This document shows, piece by piece, positions 33,341-41,390 of a stretch of 44,050 nucleotides of DNA. The notes under the pieces were generated by a model. It saw nothing but the letters and a program-made list of their open reading frames with translations, was not told where the DNA came from and ran no database searches. The translations under genes were made by a program, and so were the position numbers. Location of the stretch: contig JAIBEZ010000055.1 in assembly GCA_019459485.1 (NCBI GenBank), positions 1 through 44,050 on the forward strand, in the 5' to 3' direction. The first letter of the stretch is position 1. Every line of letters starts with the position of its first letter. This DNA comes from Prolixibacteraceae bacterium (GTDB lineage: Bacteria; Bacteroidota; Bacteroidia; Bacteroidales; Prolixibacteraceae).

Positions 33341-34420
33341 CTATAAATACTGATCCAATTTTCGTTTCGTGATTTCTCCCACTACAGCCTTTATGTCTTC
33401 TGCGCGGTCGCGTTTACAAACCAGAATGGTATCACCTTCCTGAACAACAATTACATCGTCGAGTCCAACCACGGCAACCAGGCTGTTTGGAGCATATACG
33501 TAGGAGTTTTTGCTGTCCAGAAATACGACTTCGCCAACCTGGGCATTCTGGTTTTCATCTTTTTTGTCGTATTTATAAACTTCTTCCCAGCTCCCCAAAT
33601 CGTTCCAGACAAAGTCGCCCTGCACCAGAAATACGTTCGATGCTTTTTCCAGAATTCCGTAGTCGATTGAAATGGATTTTACCTCATTGTAAATCCGATC
33701 GACAGCTTCTTCGTAGCTATCGGCGCCAATGTGTTCTTTTATTCGTATCAAATCGGCATACAATTCAGGAGCATATTTCTGAACCGATTCAAGAAAAACG
33801 GAAACTTTGAAAATGAAGATGCCGCTGTTCCAGAAGAATCCGCCATCTTTGAGGTAGCCGGTTGCGACTTCCACGTTGGGTTTTTCGACAAACTGGTTTA
33901 CCGCAAACGATTTAATGGTCTGCCCAATTTGAATTTCACCGGCAGTTTGCACATATCCGTAGCCGGTCGCCGGAAACTTCGGTGTAATTCCGATGGTTAC
34001 AATTCCATCTTTTTTGTCTGCAATCAAAACTGCCGATTCAATGGTTTGTTTGAAAAGTTCGGCATTCTGAATGAGATGATCGGAAGGCGAAACTATCATG
34101 ATTCCCTCGGGATCTTTTTCAGCAATAAACAATGCTGCCAGACCAATTGCCGGAAGTGTATTTTTACCGACAGGCTCATATATCATGTTCTGTTTTGGTA
34201 AATTGGTTGTTTGCGATTCCAGAACTTCCTTTTGACTTTTCGCTGAAACAACGTAAATACACTCTTCAGGAATAAAATCTGCGAACCGCTGTACCGACTC
34301 CTGAATTAGCGATTGATCGCCAAAAAGGCTGAGATATTGTTTCGGTTTTGCAACGCGGCTGCGCGGCCAGAAACGTGTTCCGGAGCCTCCGGCCATAATC
34401 AGGCAATAATTTTTGCTCAT
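33341..34420 (-). CDS. manC: Mannose-1-phosphate guanylyltransferase
   Basis: Makes GDP-mannose from mannose-1-phosphate and GTP, the precursor of GDP-fucose and surface polysaccharides; 359 residues, i.e. the single-domain form without the phosphomannose isomerase fusion. The nucleotidyltransferase signature is MAGGSGTRFWPRSR (10-23) with KPKQYL after it. FVEKP is the sugar-nucleotide loop, and the left-handed helix part follows near residue 260. It stands alone between gdhA and the fucose-type operon, with its own promoter. Confidence 0.93.
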   Translation of the reverse strand: MSKNYCLIMAGGSGTRFWPRSRVAKPKQYLSLFGDQSLIQESVQRFADFIPEECIYVVSAKSQKEVLESQTTNLPKQNMIYEPVGKNTLPAIGLAALFIAEKDPEGIMIVSPSDHLIQNAELFKQTIESAVLIADKKDGIVTIGITPKFPATGYGYVQTAGEIQIGQTIKSFAVNQFVEKPNVEVATGYLKDGGFFWNSGIFIFKVSVFLESVQKYAPELYADLIRIKEHIGADSYEEAVDRIYNEVKSISIDYGILEKASNVFLVQGDFVWNDLGSWEEVYKYDKKDENQNAQVGEVVFLDSKNSYVYAPNSLVAVVGLDDVIVVQEGDTILVCKRDRAEDIKAVVGEITKRKLDQYL

Positions 34421-34429
34421 GTCAAAATA

Positions 34430-34457
34430 GTTTAAAGTTCAAAGTTCAAAGTTATGG
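34430..34457. repeat. Heptamer short tandem repeat carrying the manC -7 element
   Basis: The units are GTTTAAA, GTTCAAA, GTTCAAA and GTTATGG. The last junction creates the minus-strand -7 element TAACTTTG used for manC. Confidence 0.65.
34447..34454 (-). promoter_or_regulatory. Promoter -7 element of manC inside a heptamer repeat
   Basis: Minus strand TAACTTTG, perfect TAnnTTTG, 26 bases 5' of the ATG at 34420. Repeats of TTTGAAC follow it downstream. Confidence 0.5.
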
Positions 34458-34632
34458 TTTTAAATGATTGTCCGTTTGCGTTCCTATTTGGTATCTTGCA
34501 TCAGTCAATTATGGTTCATTTGTAGCCATTTTGTTGTCATTTTCTGGCAACTTAATGACTACAATTGAATGACTTTCAATGACATTGGGGTAAATTATCG
34601 GATTCATAAGTTTTAACTTTCCCGGCTATGTT

Positions 34633-35649
34633 TTAAAACTGAACCAGAATTTTCATCACCTGCCCCGGATTGGCAGCCCATTCAACAACTGCATTGGCAG
34701 CTTCTTCAGGTTGTATGATGTGGGTGATCATTTCGTCGAGCGGGAAATTGCCTTGTTTCAGGTAATGGATTACGGCCTCAAAGTCAGATGGCGTCGCATT
34801 CCGGGAACCCAAAATATCGATTTCTTTCTGTACCCAGAGTTTGGTGGCGAAACTGACATCGTTTTTGGCGTATCCAATGCAAACCACGCGAGAGGCGAAC
34901 GCGGCCTCTTCCAAAGCTGCCTGGTAAGTGAACGGATTCCCGGCCGCTTCGATAATTACATCGGGACCATGTCCGCCGGTGATTTCCTGCAATGCGTCGT
35001 GCAGATTGGTGTTTTTTGAATTGATACAGTGGTTGGCGCCAATCTTTCGGGCCAGGTCCAGTTTTTGATCGTCGATGTCAACAGCAATCACTTTTGCGCC
35101 GCGCAAAGCAGCCCGGATAATTGCTCCTGAACCGATCATTCCGCAGCCAAAAACCATCACGGTGTCGATGTCGGTTACCCGTCCGCGGTCAATGGCATGG
35201 AATCCAACTGTCAGCGGCTCAACCATTGCCAGTTCTTTGGCTGAAAGCTGGTCGTCGATAATCAGTTTTTGCCATGGAACGGTAATGAATTCCTGCATGG
35301 CTCCATCACGCTGAACGCCAAGTGTCTGGTTATAGCGGCAGGCGTTTACACGGCCTTTCCGGCACGATGAACACTGGCCACAATTGGTATAAGGAACGAC
35401 GGTTACCGCCTGTCCGGTTTTGAAATTTGCCGGAACTTCTTCGCCAATAGCGGCAATCACTGCCGAGATTTCGTGTCCCGGAACACGGGGATAATCCACC
35501 ATCGGGTTTTTTCCCAAAAATGTGCTGAGGTCGGAACCGCAGAACCCAACGTAGTTGATTTTTAACAGCACTTCGCTTTTTCCTGCAACCGGCACAGGGC
35601 GTTCAGTAATCTGAATATTTTCCGGAGTTATTATTTGAATTGATTTCAT
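34633..35649 (-). CDS. Zinc-dependent medium-chain alcohol/polyol dehydrogenase
   Basis: A 338-residue MDR-superfamily dehydrogenase. Catalytic zinc ligands are Cys in FCGSD (near 38) and His/Glu in PGHE (near 60). The structural zinc loop has four cysteines in CGQCSSCRKGRVNAC. The NAD-binding loop is VFGCGMIGSGAI. It resembles RspB/L-galactonate oxidoreductase-type enzymes. In this operon it may oxidise a hydroxy-acid intermediate of 6-deoxyhexose breakdown such as L-fuconate or 2-keto-3-deoxy-L-fuconate, but the substrate is not shown by the sequence. Last gene of the operon, 2 bases after the amidohydrolase gene. Confidence 0.85.
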   Translation of the reverse strand: MKSIQIITPENIQITERPVPVAGKSEVLLKINYVGFCGSDLSTFLGKNPMVDYPRVPGHEISAVIAAIGEEVPANFKTGQAVTVVPYTNCGQCSSCRKGRVNACRYNQTLGVQRDGAMQEFITVPWQKLIIDDQLSAKELAMVEPLTVGFHAIDRGRVTDIDTVMVFGCGMIGSGAIIRAALRGAKVIAVDIDDQKLDLARKIGANHCINSKNTNLHDALQEITGGHGPDVIIEAAGNPFTYQAALEEAAFASRVVCIGYAKNDVSFATKLWVQKEIDILGSRNATPSDFEAVIHYLKQGNFPLDEMITHIIQPEEAANAVVEWAANPGQVMKILVQF

Positions 35650-35651
35650 AG

Positions 35652-36479
35652 TTATAGTTTATATATCCTCACCGCGTTTTCGCCCATTATTTTTGCCTGT
35701 TCTGTTTCCGAAAAGGTTGAAATGGTTTTTCTTACCAGATCGGCCCAGTTTTTATACGATGTGGCAACCAGACAAACCGGCCAGTCGGAACCAAAAAGCA
35801 ATCGGTCAGGCCCAAATGCATTAAGAATAACATCGAAATAGGGTAGAAGTTGTTCTGGTGTCCAGTTGGTAAAATCGGCTTCGGTAACCATTCCTGAAAT
35901 TTTGCAGCTCACGTTTTTGCGTTTTGCAAGTTCCTGAATGTTTTCTTTCCACGGCGACAATTCGTTTTTCAGGATGAGCGGTTTGGCAATGTGGTCGAGC
36001 ACAAAAACCTGATCGGGATGCTGATCAACAAATTTGATGGTGTTTGGTAACTGCCGCTCCACAATCAGGATGTCGTAAACAAGCGAATATTTTTTCAGCA
36101 ACGAAATGCCACGGTTAAAATCATTTCGGAGGATAAATTCAGGATCGGCTTCGCCCTGAACGACGTGACGAAGTCCTTTCAGAATATTTTCGCCGGAATA
36201 TTTTTCCAGGTAAGTTTCAATTTCATCCTGAACCAAAGGCAGCCAGCCGACCACGCCTTTTATGAACTTATTCTGATGAGCCAAACTGATGAGCCAGTCG
36301 GTTTCTTCGACCGATTGGCGGGCATGAACCGAAATTACCCCATCGATTCCGGCATCCCGGATGGTTGGCTCCAGCTTTTCGGGAAGGAAATCGGTACGGA
36401 TAACTTTCATCGAATCATCAATCCAGTCGTATTCCACCGGATTGTACTGCCAGTAATGATGGTGTGAATCAATGATCAT
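35652..36479 (-). CDS. Amidohydrolase-2 family sugar lactonase (L-fuconolactonase-like)
   Basis: A 275-residue TIM-barrel hydrolase of the amidohydrolase 2 group. The opening motif is [40 protein letters not shown] and [10 protein letters not shown] follow as in L-fucono-1,5-lactonase and L-rhamnono-lactonase. The expected reaction opens the lactone made by the aldose 1-dehydrogenase encoded one base upstream, giving the aldonic acid. The pairing of these two genes is the strongest functional evidence. 4-Sulphomuconolactone hydrolase relatives are the alternative. Confidence 0.85.
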   Translation of the reverse strand: MIIDSHHHYWQYNPVEYDWIDDSMKVIRTDFLPEKLEPTIRDAGIDGVISVHARQSVEETDWLISLAHQNKFIKGVVGWLPLVQDEIETYLEKYSGENILKGLRHVVQGEADPEFILRNDFNRGISLLKKYSLVYDILIVERQLPNTIKFVDQHPDQVFVLDHIAKPLILKNELSPWKENIQELAKRKNVSCKISGMVTEADFTNWTPEQLLPYFDVILNAFGPDRLLFGSDWPVCLVATSYKNWADLVRKTISTFSETEQAKIMGENAVRIYKL

Positions 36480-36480
36480 T

Positions 36481-37536
36481 TTAGAGGTATTGAAAATGTT
36501 CGCCTATTATCTTTTGTTCTTTCAGTTCTTTCCAGAATCCGGAAGGTAATTCAGTTGCCAGCACATCCACATTGCGGCGGATGCGTTCGGGTTTGCTTGG
36601 ATTGAGCGCCACTGCGTTTACCTGCGGCATTGCCAGTGCAAACTTTAGGCAGGCATCGCCGGGTGAAACATCGTATTTTTTGCAGACGGCAAAGAACGTT
36701 TCGCGCCATGCCAGTAAATTTTGGTCTTCAGCCGAATCCGGATTAATTTTCCGGTAATCGAAAAACTCGCCTCCGGTGAGAAAACCGGCATTAAAAATGG
36801 CCGAGTTGATGATTCCAACGCCATCAGCATTGATTCGCTCAACAAATTCGACGATTTCAGGCGGATGGTGGTAAATCGTTAGTTTGTTTGCAAACATCAC
36901 CCAGTCGAATTTTACCTGCTCGTACAATTCTTTGATCGTCAGCCAGTCTTTGGCGCCAATGCCAACGGCTTTCACTTCGCCCTTTTCTTTCAGTGCGAAA
37001 AGCGCTTTGTAGGCTTCCAGAATGTCGTTTACTCTTTTTGTGCGGTCGGCAGTATCGGTTGCAGCGAATAAATATTCATCCGGATCGTGCACGGAAACTA
37101 CCTTTGGTTTGTAATAACCGCCAAGTAATTCGCAGCCTTGTTCCCAGCATTCCAAAATTCCGGAGTAACTTATTTTTTGAACGGCATCGTATTTCAGGTT
37201 CACCCAGGCGCCGGGTTCAAAAGTGGGTTCGTTGGTGGTTAATGGAATTCGGTACCAGCCCAGTTTGTTGCTGATGATGATGTCTTCTTTGTCAACTCCC
37301 AGCTTTTTAAGGCCGGCGCCAATCACTTCCAGAGCCAGTCCTGCACCATATTTTCCGGCGCAATCAATCATTGGGGTCGATTCGGAAACTTCGAACCATT
37401 GCTGCATGATTTGCAGTTTCACTTCTTCGGGTAATTCCTGATAAAGGTTGCCCATAAAACTCGTTCCGTAGATGATTGACGGAACTGTAATTCCGGTTTT
37501 TCCAAACGGTTTACGGGGTGATTTTGTATTGTCCAT
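36481..37536 (-). CDS. Aldo/keto reductase, aldose 1-dehydrogenase type (L-fucose dehydrogenase-like)
   Basis: A 351-residue AKR. The tetrad is D58 and Y63 in IDCAGKYG, K91 in ISNKLGW, and H150 in VVSVHDPDE. The overall form, with [10 protein letters not shown] and the long region before the SVHDPDEY strand, matches D-threo-aldose 1-dehydrogenase/L-fucose dehydrogenase, which oxidise L-fucose, L-galactose or D-arabinose at C1 to the lactone with NAD(P). Genes on both sides (mutarotase 6 bases upstream, lactonase 1 base downstream) fit that first step. Confidence 0.85.
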   Translation of the reverse strand: MDNTKSPRKPFGKTGITVPSIIYGTSFMGNLYQELPEEVKLQIMQQWFEVSESTPMIDCAGKYGAGLALEVIGAGLKKLGVDKEDIIISNKLGWYRIPLTTNEPTFEPGAWVNLKYDAVQKISYSGILECWEQGCELLGGYYKPKVVSVHDPDEYLFAATDTADRTKRVNDILEAYKALFALKEKGEVKAVGIGAKDWLTIKELYEQVKFDWVMFANKLTIYHHPPEIVEFVERINADGVGIINSAIFNAGFLTGGEFFDYRKINPDSAEDQNLLAWRETFFAVCKKYDVSPGDACLKFALAMPQVNAVALNPSKPERIRRNVDVLATELPSGFWKELKEQKIIGEHFQYL

Positions 37537-37542
37537 TTACTA

Positions 37543-37896
37543 TTATTTGTCCATCTTATAAATGCGCTCCATCAATTGCCACTTTTCGTCGGCAGTTGCT
37601 TCGGCTGATGTTTGCTGAAACCTTGAAACATAGGCTTCCCATTCGCTTTGCCGTGGTTTCCCTGCCAGTTGATCCATGGCGCGGTCGTGATCGAAATCGG
37701 GAACCGTGTCCATAATCATAAACAGCCGCGTGCCGAGAATGTAAATTTCCATGTCGATGATCCCCACTTCGCGCATTCCCTGTGTGATTTCGGGCCAGGC
37801 AGCGCCGGGCGCATGTACTTTTTTGTAATCTTCGATTAGTTGAAGGTCGTCTTTCAGCGACAAGGTTTTGCAGTATCGTTTTGTTTCTGTTTGCAT
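37543..37896 (-). CDS. L-rhamnose/L-fucose mutarotase (RhaM family)
   Basis: A 117-residue ferredoxin-like mutarotase from ATG 37896; the open frame extends 32 codons further upstream into repeat-like sequence and that part is not counted. Family features are KRYCKTLSLKDD at the start, the catalytic Tyr/His region DYKKVHAPGAAWPEI, MEIYILGTRLFMIMD and EWEAYVSRFQ. It interconverts alpha and beta anomers of a 6-deoxyhexose, supplying the form taken by the dehydrogenase. RhaM-type proteins of Bacteroidota often serve fucose operons, and the FucP gene upstream supports fucose. Confidence 0.88.
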   Translation of the reverse strand: MQTETKRYCKTLSLKDDLQLIEDYKKVHAPGAAWPEITQGMREVGIIDMEIYILGTRLFMIMDTVPDFDHDRAMDQLAGKPRQSEWEAYVSRFQQTSAEATADEKWQLMERIYKMDK

Positions 37897-37924
37897 AATT
37901 TTGAGATTAAAGATTTTACAATCA

Positions 37925-38110
37925 AATGTAATTTTTGTTGAAGGCCTGGTCTGTTCCGTCCGAAAGATTGAAAATGCTCTGTTCAATTTCATTCGCGGAC
38001 GGATGCCTCTTTATTTCGTTAATCCCGGGCGACATTCGTTCCTCACTTACCCGGGGCTACGAATATTTCGCCCATTCTGGGCTGAAACCCAACTGCATGC
38101 AATTGCAGTT
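37925..38110. repeat. Extragenic GC-rich palindromic element between fucP and the mutarotase
   Basis: This 244-base gap inside an otherwise tightly packed operon holds nested inverted motifs: CCCGGG (38026 region), CCCGGGG (38052 region) and GCCCATTCTGGGC (38080-38092, a near-perfect palindrome), plus CGGAC/GTCCG pairs. The phrase around GGGCTACGAATATTTCGCCC resembles extragenic elements dispersed in Bacteroidota genomes. It may insulate or attenuate the enzyme genes relative to fucP. Confidence 0.45.
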
Positions 38111-38140
38111 GTTCGTTTGTGGGCTTTTTTTTTTGACTGA

Positions 38141-39436
38141 CTACAAATGAACTTTCAGGGTTCGGTAGCCATAAATGGCAATTACAACAAAACAAATGAG
38201 CGGTAAAATGAACGAGAAATTTACGGCAGGAATACCTGCAACTGTTCCCAGATCAATGATTGCCCCTTGCAGTGGTGGCATTAATGCGCCTCCAACAATG
38301 GCCATTACCAAACCGGCTGCGCCAAGCGTGGCATCTTCGCCAAGTCCTTCCAGCGCAATGCCGTAAATAGTTGGAAACATGAGCGACATAAACGCTGAAA
38401 CGCCAATCAGGCAATACAAACCGGCCATTCCCTGAATCAGGATAACGCCCAGTGTCAGCACAAAACCGCCGATAGCAAAGGCTGTTAAAAGAACTCTCGA
38501 ATTCAGGTATTTCATCAGCATGGTGCTGATAAACCGGCTCGACAGGAAAATAGCCATTGCTACAATATTATAGTTTTGTGCCTGAGCTTTTGTGAGCCCC
38601 AGATTTTCAGCATACTGAATGATGAATGTCCAGCACATAATTTGAGCGGCCACATAAAAAACCTGCGCGATTACACCTTCGCGGTATTTCACGTTGGCAA
38701 TCAGTCTTCTGAAAGTATCCATTGCATGAATGGTATGATCGGGATCTTTCCGTTTGGGCATCTTGAAAAAGAAAATGACCAGAAGCATGGCGATCACCAC
38801 AAAGCCAAGCATTACATACGGATCGCGGATCACCGCCAGGTCGTGTGTTCGGATGGCTGCTTTTTCGGCAGCGCTCAGCGTTGTGAAAATCAGGTCTCCT
38901 GCCTCATTTCTTACATCTGATTGAAGCGAAGTCAGGATAAAATTTGAAGCCACAAACATGCCAAGCAAAGAGCCCATCGGATTAAACGACTGAGCCAGGT
39001 TTAGCCTTCTCGTTGCGGTTTCTTCATCGCCCATCGACAGAATGTAAGGATTGGCGGTAGTTTCCAGAAATGCCAGTCCGAAAGTTAGAATGTACAACGA
39101 CAAAAGGAAGAACTCGAAAACTTCGTACTTGGCAGCAGGGTAGAACAGGAGCGCCCCCAGGGCATACAATCCCAATCCAACCAGAATTCCTTTTTTGTAA
39201 CTGTACCTTTTTACATACAGTGCCGCCGGAATGGCCATCGTGGCATATCCGCCGTAAAATGCGAACTGTATCAATGCGGCTTTTGCATTCGAAATCTCCA
39301 TGACGGTTTTAAACGCGGCCACCATCGGATTGGTAATGTCGTTTGCAAATCCCCATAAGGAAAACAGGCTGGTAATCAGAATGAAAGGAACCAGCAATTC
39401 CCTTGAAACAACTTTTGCTTTGGTTTTAGTATCCAC
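38141..39436 (-). CDS. fucP: L-fucose:H+ symporter, MFS type
   Basis: A 431-residue major-facilitator sugar importer with twelve hydrophobic helices. The FucP signature LFSLWGFANDITNPMV (24-39) contains the conserved D33, and the helix-4 glutamate E126 lies in FGLAFLETTANPY; these match the two acidic residues that couple protons to sugar in E. coli FucP. Glucose/galactose relatives (GluP) are possible, but the downstream genes favour L-fucose or a related 6-deoxy sugar. GTG at 39436 is the only start near the family N-terminus. First gene of the operon. Confidence 0.88.
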   Translation of the reverse strand: MDTKTKAKVVSRELLVPFILITSLFSLWGFANDITNPMVAAFKTVMEISNAKAALIQFAFYGGYATMAIPAALYVKRYSYKKGILVGLGLYALGALLFYPAAKYEVFEFFLLSLYILTFGLAFLETTANPYILSMGDEETATRRLNLAQSFNPMGSLLGMFVASNFILTSLQSDVRNEAGDLIFTTLSAAEKAAIRTHDLAVIRDPYVMLGFVVIAMLLVIFFFKMPKRKDPDHTIHAMDTFRRLIANVKYREGVIAQVFYVAAQIMCWTFIIQYAENLGLTKAQAQNYNIVAMAIFLSSRFISTMLMKYLNSRVLLTAFAIGGFVLTLGVILIQGMAGLYCLIGVSAFMSLMFPTIYGIALEGLGEDATLGAAGLVMAIVGGALMPPLQGAIIDLGTVAGIPAVNFSFILPLICFVVIAIYGYRTLKVHL

Positions 39437-39449
39437 AATTCAGATCGTT

Positions 39450-39498
39450 TAGTTTATTTACTGATTCAAAAATCAATAAACTAATCCGAATTGCCAAA
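39450..39498 (-). promoter_or_regulatory. fucP operon promoter with candidate LacI-type operator
   Basis: On the minus strand TTTG (39495-39498), a 20-base spacer and GATTTTTG (39467-39474, one mismatch from TAnnTTTG) form a promoter. The -7 box is bracketed by a 9-base inverted repeat TAGTTTATT/AATAAACTA (39450-39458 and 39475-39483), and an inner TGATT/AATCA pair lies within it. The position over the -7 element suits repression by the divergently encoded LacI-family protein. Operator function is inference. Confidence 0.5.
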
Positions 39499-39600
39499 TT
39501 CAATTTCGAAATGGTCACTTCGCAAAGCTTTGCACTTTAAAAAATGTGTTGAGGAACATTTTATTGAGGGTGTGACTAAGCACATTTTAGAATCAAAAAT

Positions 39601-39664
39601 TCACCACAGATTACTCAAATTTTCACAGATTAAAATCCGTGTTAATCTGTGAAATCTGTGGTGA
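39601..39664. repeat. 64-base nested palindrome in the fucP-lacI spacer
   Basis: The outer arms TCACCACAGAT/ATCTGTGGTGA (39601-39611, 39654-39664) pair over 11 bases. The inner arms TTTCACAGATTAA/TTAATCTGTGAAA (39621-39633, 39642-39654) pair over 13 bases around an 8-base loop. The 'CACAGATTA...TAATCTGTG' wording is one I recall as an extragenic repeat in Bacteroidota; a partial relative occurs near 23862-23885. It sits just upstream of the LacI gene's -7 element. Confidence 0.6.
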
Positions 39665-39676
39665 GTAAAAATCATT

Positions 39677-39684
39677 TAGATTTG
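39677..39684 (+). promoter_or_regulatory. Promoter -7 element of the LacI-family regulator gene
   Basis: TAGATTTG, perfect TAnnTTTG, 33 bases before the ATG at 39718. The -33 region falls in the right arm of the 64-base palindrome. Confidence 0.55.
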
Positions 39685-39717
39685 TAATTTCAGCCATTGT
39701 TTTAATAACCTGAATTT

Positions 39718-40740
39718 ATGGCCAAAAGGCATGTTTCGTTGAAGGACCTGGCAACAGAACTGAACGTTTCCATTTCAACCGTTTCGAGGGCGTTGAAGAA
39801 CCATCCGGATATCAGTTGTGAAATGACCCGGAAGGTTCAGGAATTGGCACGCGCCAGAAACTACACGCCCAATCCGCTAGCCATGGGTTTGCTGAGGCAG
39901 GAAACGCGTATGATCGGTGTGATTGTTCCGGATTTGGTAACCCATTTTTTTTCGTCGGTCATCTCCGGAATTGAGTATGTTGCCAAACAAAACGGTTATT
40001 ACATCCTGATTTCATCTTCCAGCGAATCGTATGGGAAAGAAGTTGAGTCGGTGAGGAATTTGCTGAATACACGCGTGGAAGGGCTGATTGTTTGCCTGAG
40101 TCAGGAAACCAAAACTTTCGATCATTTTGACGTACTGATCAACAACGAAATACCGCTGGTGTTTTTCGACCGGGTTTGCCGTACCGACCAGGTTCCGAGT
40201 GTGGTTGCCGACAATGCCGAAGCAGCGCGGCAGGTTACCCGGCACTTTTACGAAAACGGATGCCGCCGGATTGCGTACATCAACGGGCCGGAGCAACTGA
40301 GCATTTCGAAACTTAGGTATGAAGGATATTTGCAGGGATTAAAGGATTGTAACCTGCCCTTTGAACCCGAATTGGTAGGAAGTTGCAACCTGAGTCCCGA
40401 AGATGCTTCGGTGGCCACCCGAAAACTGTTGCGCCTGAAGAACCATCCCGACGCCATTTTCGGAATCAACGATACCGTTATTTTCGCGGCGATGCGGGAA
40501 ATTAAACAATTCGGGCTGACAATTCCGACCGACATTTCGCTTGTTGGGTTTACGGGCGAGTTCCATTCAACGGTGGTCGAGCCTTCACTGACTTCCATTA
40601 CGCATCCAACTTTTGAAATGGGAAAAGAAGCCGCCCGGTTGTTCTTCGAACGCATTCAACATCCAACCGCGCCCCCGCAGCAAATAGAGATGAAAACCAG
40701 TCTGGTGATCCGAAATTCTTCGAAGAAGAAAGCGTTGTAG
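39718..40740 (+). CDS. LacI-family transcriptional regulator
   Basis: A 340-residue repressor-type regulator. The N-terminal helix-turn-helix and hinge run from VSLKDLATELNVSISTVSRAL (6-26) to NPLAMGLLRQ. A periplasmic-binding-protein-like sensor domain follows (GVIVPDLVTHFFSSVISGIE onward), with the ligand-pocket segments FFDRV, VVADN and GFTGEFHS. It is divergent from the fucP operon and is the natural candidate for its sugar-responsive control; a palindrome over the fucP -7 element is the suggested site. The 21-bp array begins 15 bases after its stop codon and stays in its reading frame. Confidence 0.92.
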   Translation: MAKRHVSLKDLATELNVSISTVSRALKNHPDISCEMTRKVQELARARNYTPNPLAMGLLRQETRMIGVIVPDLVTHFFSSVISGIEYVAKQNGYYILISSSSESYGKEVESVRNLLNTRVEGLIVCLSQETKTFDHFDVLINNEIPLVFFDRVCRTDQVPSVVADNAEAARQVTRHFYENGCRRIAYINGPEQLSISKLRYEGYLQGLKDCNLPFEPELVGSCNLSPEDASVATRKLLRLKNHPDAIFGINDTVIFAAMREIKQFGLTIPTDISLVGFTGEFHSTVVEPSLTSITHPTFEMGKEAARLFFERIQHPTAPPQQIEMKTSLVIRNSSKKKAL

Positions 40741-40755
40741 TTCAAGTTGCTCTTC

Positions 40756-41112
40756 AAAAAAACTATTTTACTCTTCAAAAAAACTACTTCGCAACGTAAA
40801 AAAACAAAAGTACGCCTCAGAATAATAGAATTACAATGCAAAAAAACAAAAATACGCCTCGAAATAATAGGATTACAATGCAAAAAAACAAAAGTGCGCT
40901 ATGAAATAATAGAATTGCAATCCAAAAAAACAACTTTGTAATTCAAAAAAACAAAAGTGTACTGCAAAAAAATAGAATTGTACTGTGAAAAAACAAAAGT
41001 GTACTGCAAAAAAATAGAATTGTGCTGTGAAAAAACAAAAGTGTACTGCAAAAAAATAAAAGTGTACCACAAAATAATAGAATTGGAATTCAAAAAAAAC
41101 ACTTTGAATTTG
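40756..41112. repeat. Array of seventeen 21-bp units with phased A-tracts
   Basis: Seventeen consecutive units of exactly 21 bases run from 40756 to 41112 without a single insertion or deletion. The commonest unit is AAAAAAACAAAAGTGTACTG followed by C; a second form begins AAAAAAATAGAATTG or GAAATAATAGAATTG. In much of the array the two forms alternate, giving a 42-base higher order. Units differ at many positions yet keep length. A-tracts recur every 21 bases, i.e. about every two helical turns. There is no spacer/repeat division as in CRISPR. Function is unknown. Confidence 0.9.
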
Positions 41113-41270
41113 ACCTTCTGACCTTCCCTAAAATAGCTTTTGACAAGATTTATGTATCAATATTTTGCCCCAAAGGAATTTAAAAAATTAAGTTAGTAAA
41201 AAACAATAAATAGTTTTGAATTATAAACATAACTACTTACATTTAACCCACCCAAAAGCAAAACATAAAT
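41113..41270. other. AT-rich spacer after the 21-bp array
   Basis: About 160 AT-rich bases. No gene, promoter consensus or repeat could be supported. Confidence 0.5.
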
Positions 41271-41352
41271 AAAAAGGGAATGCGCATAGAAAATACTAAA
41301 CGCTTATGGAAAAGTAAGGGGAGTTTTGCGCTGTTTTTTTAGTTATGCGCCA
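41271..41352. other. Cassette-boundary-like site, left of the EEP gene
   Basis: It begins AAAAAGGGAATGCGCATAG and ends AGTTATGCGCC. GCGCATA (41282-41288) is an exact inverted repeat of TATGCGC (41344-41350), 69 bases end to end, ending in GTTATGC. Size and GTTR-type end recall attC recombination sites, though the left arm lacks the matching AAC. Compare the site at 42112. Confidence 0.4.
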
Positions 41353-41390
41353 CAAAAAAGGACAGTGAAACTAACAACTTGAGAGATAAA

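Noticed and set aside
37897-37992. N-terminal extension of the mutarotase
   Set aside because: The extra 32 codons show no family similarity and lie over the repeat-like spacer; ATG 37896 gives the standard length.
39601-39664. LacI-family operator in the 64-base palindrome
   Set aside because: Arms of 11 and 13 bases with an 8-base loop are far larger than LacI-type operators, and the wording looks like a dispersed extragenic repeat.
40656-41102. Overlapping open frames on both strands in the 21-bp array, encoding heptad repeats such as FFAVHFC and KKTKVYC
   Set aside because: Any stop-free 21-base unit is open in that frame on repetition. Units differ by many amino-acid-changing substitutions, and no start context or promoter was seen. 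The array is described as DNA repeat.
40756-41112. CRISPR array
   Set aside because: The unit is 21 bases with no alternation of constant repeat and unique spacer, and no cas gene is present.
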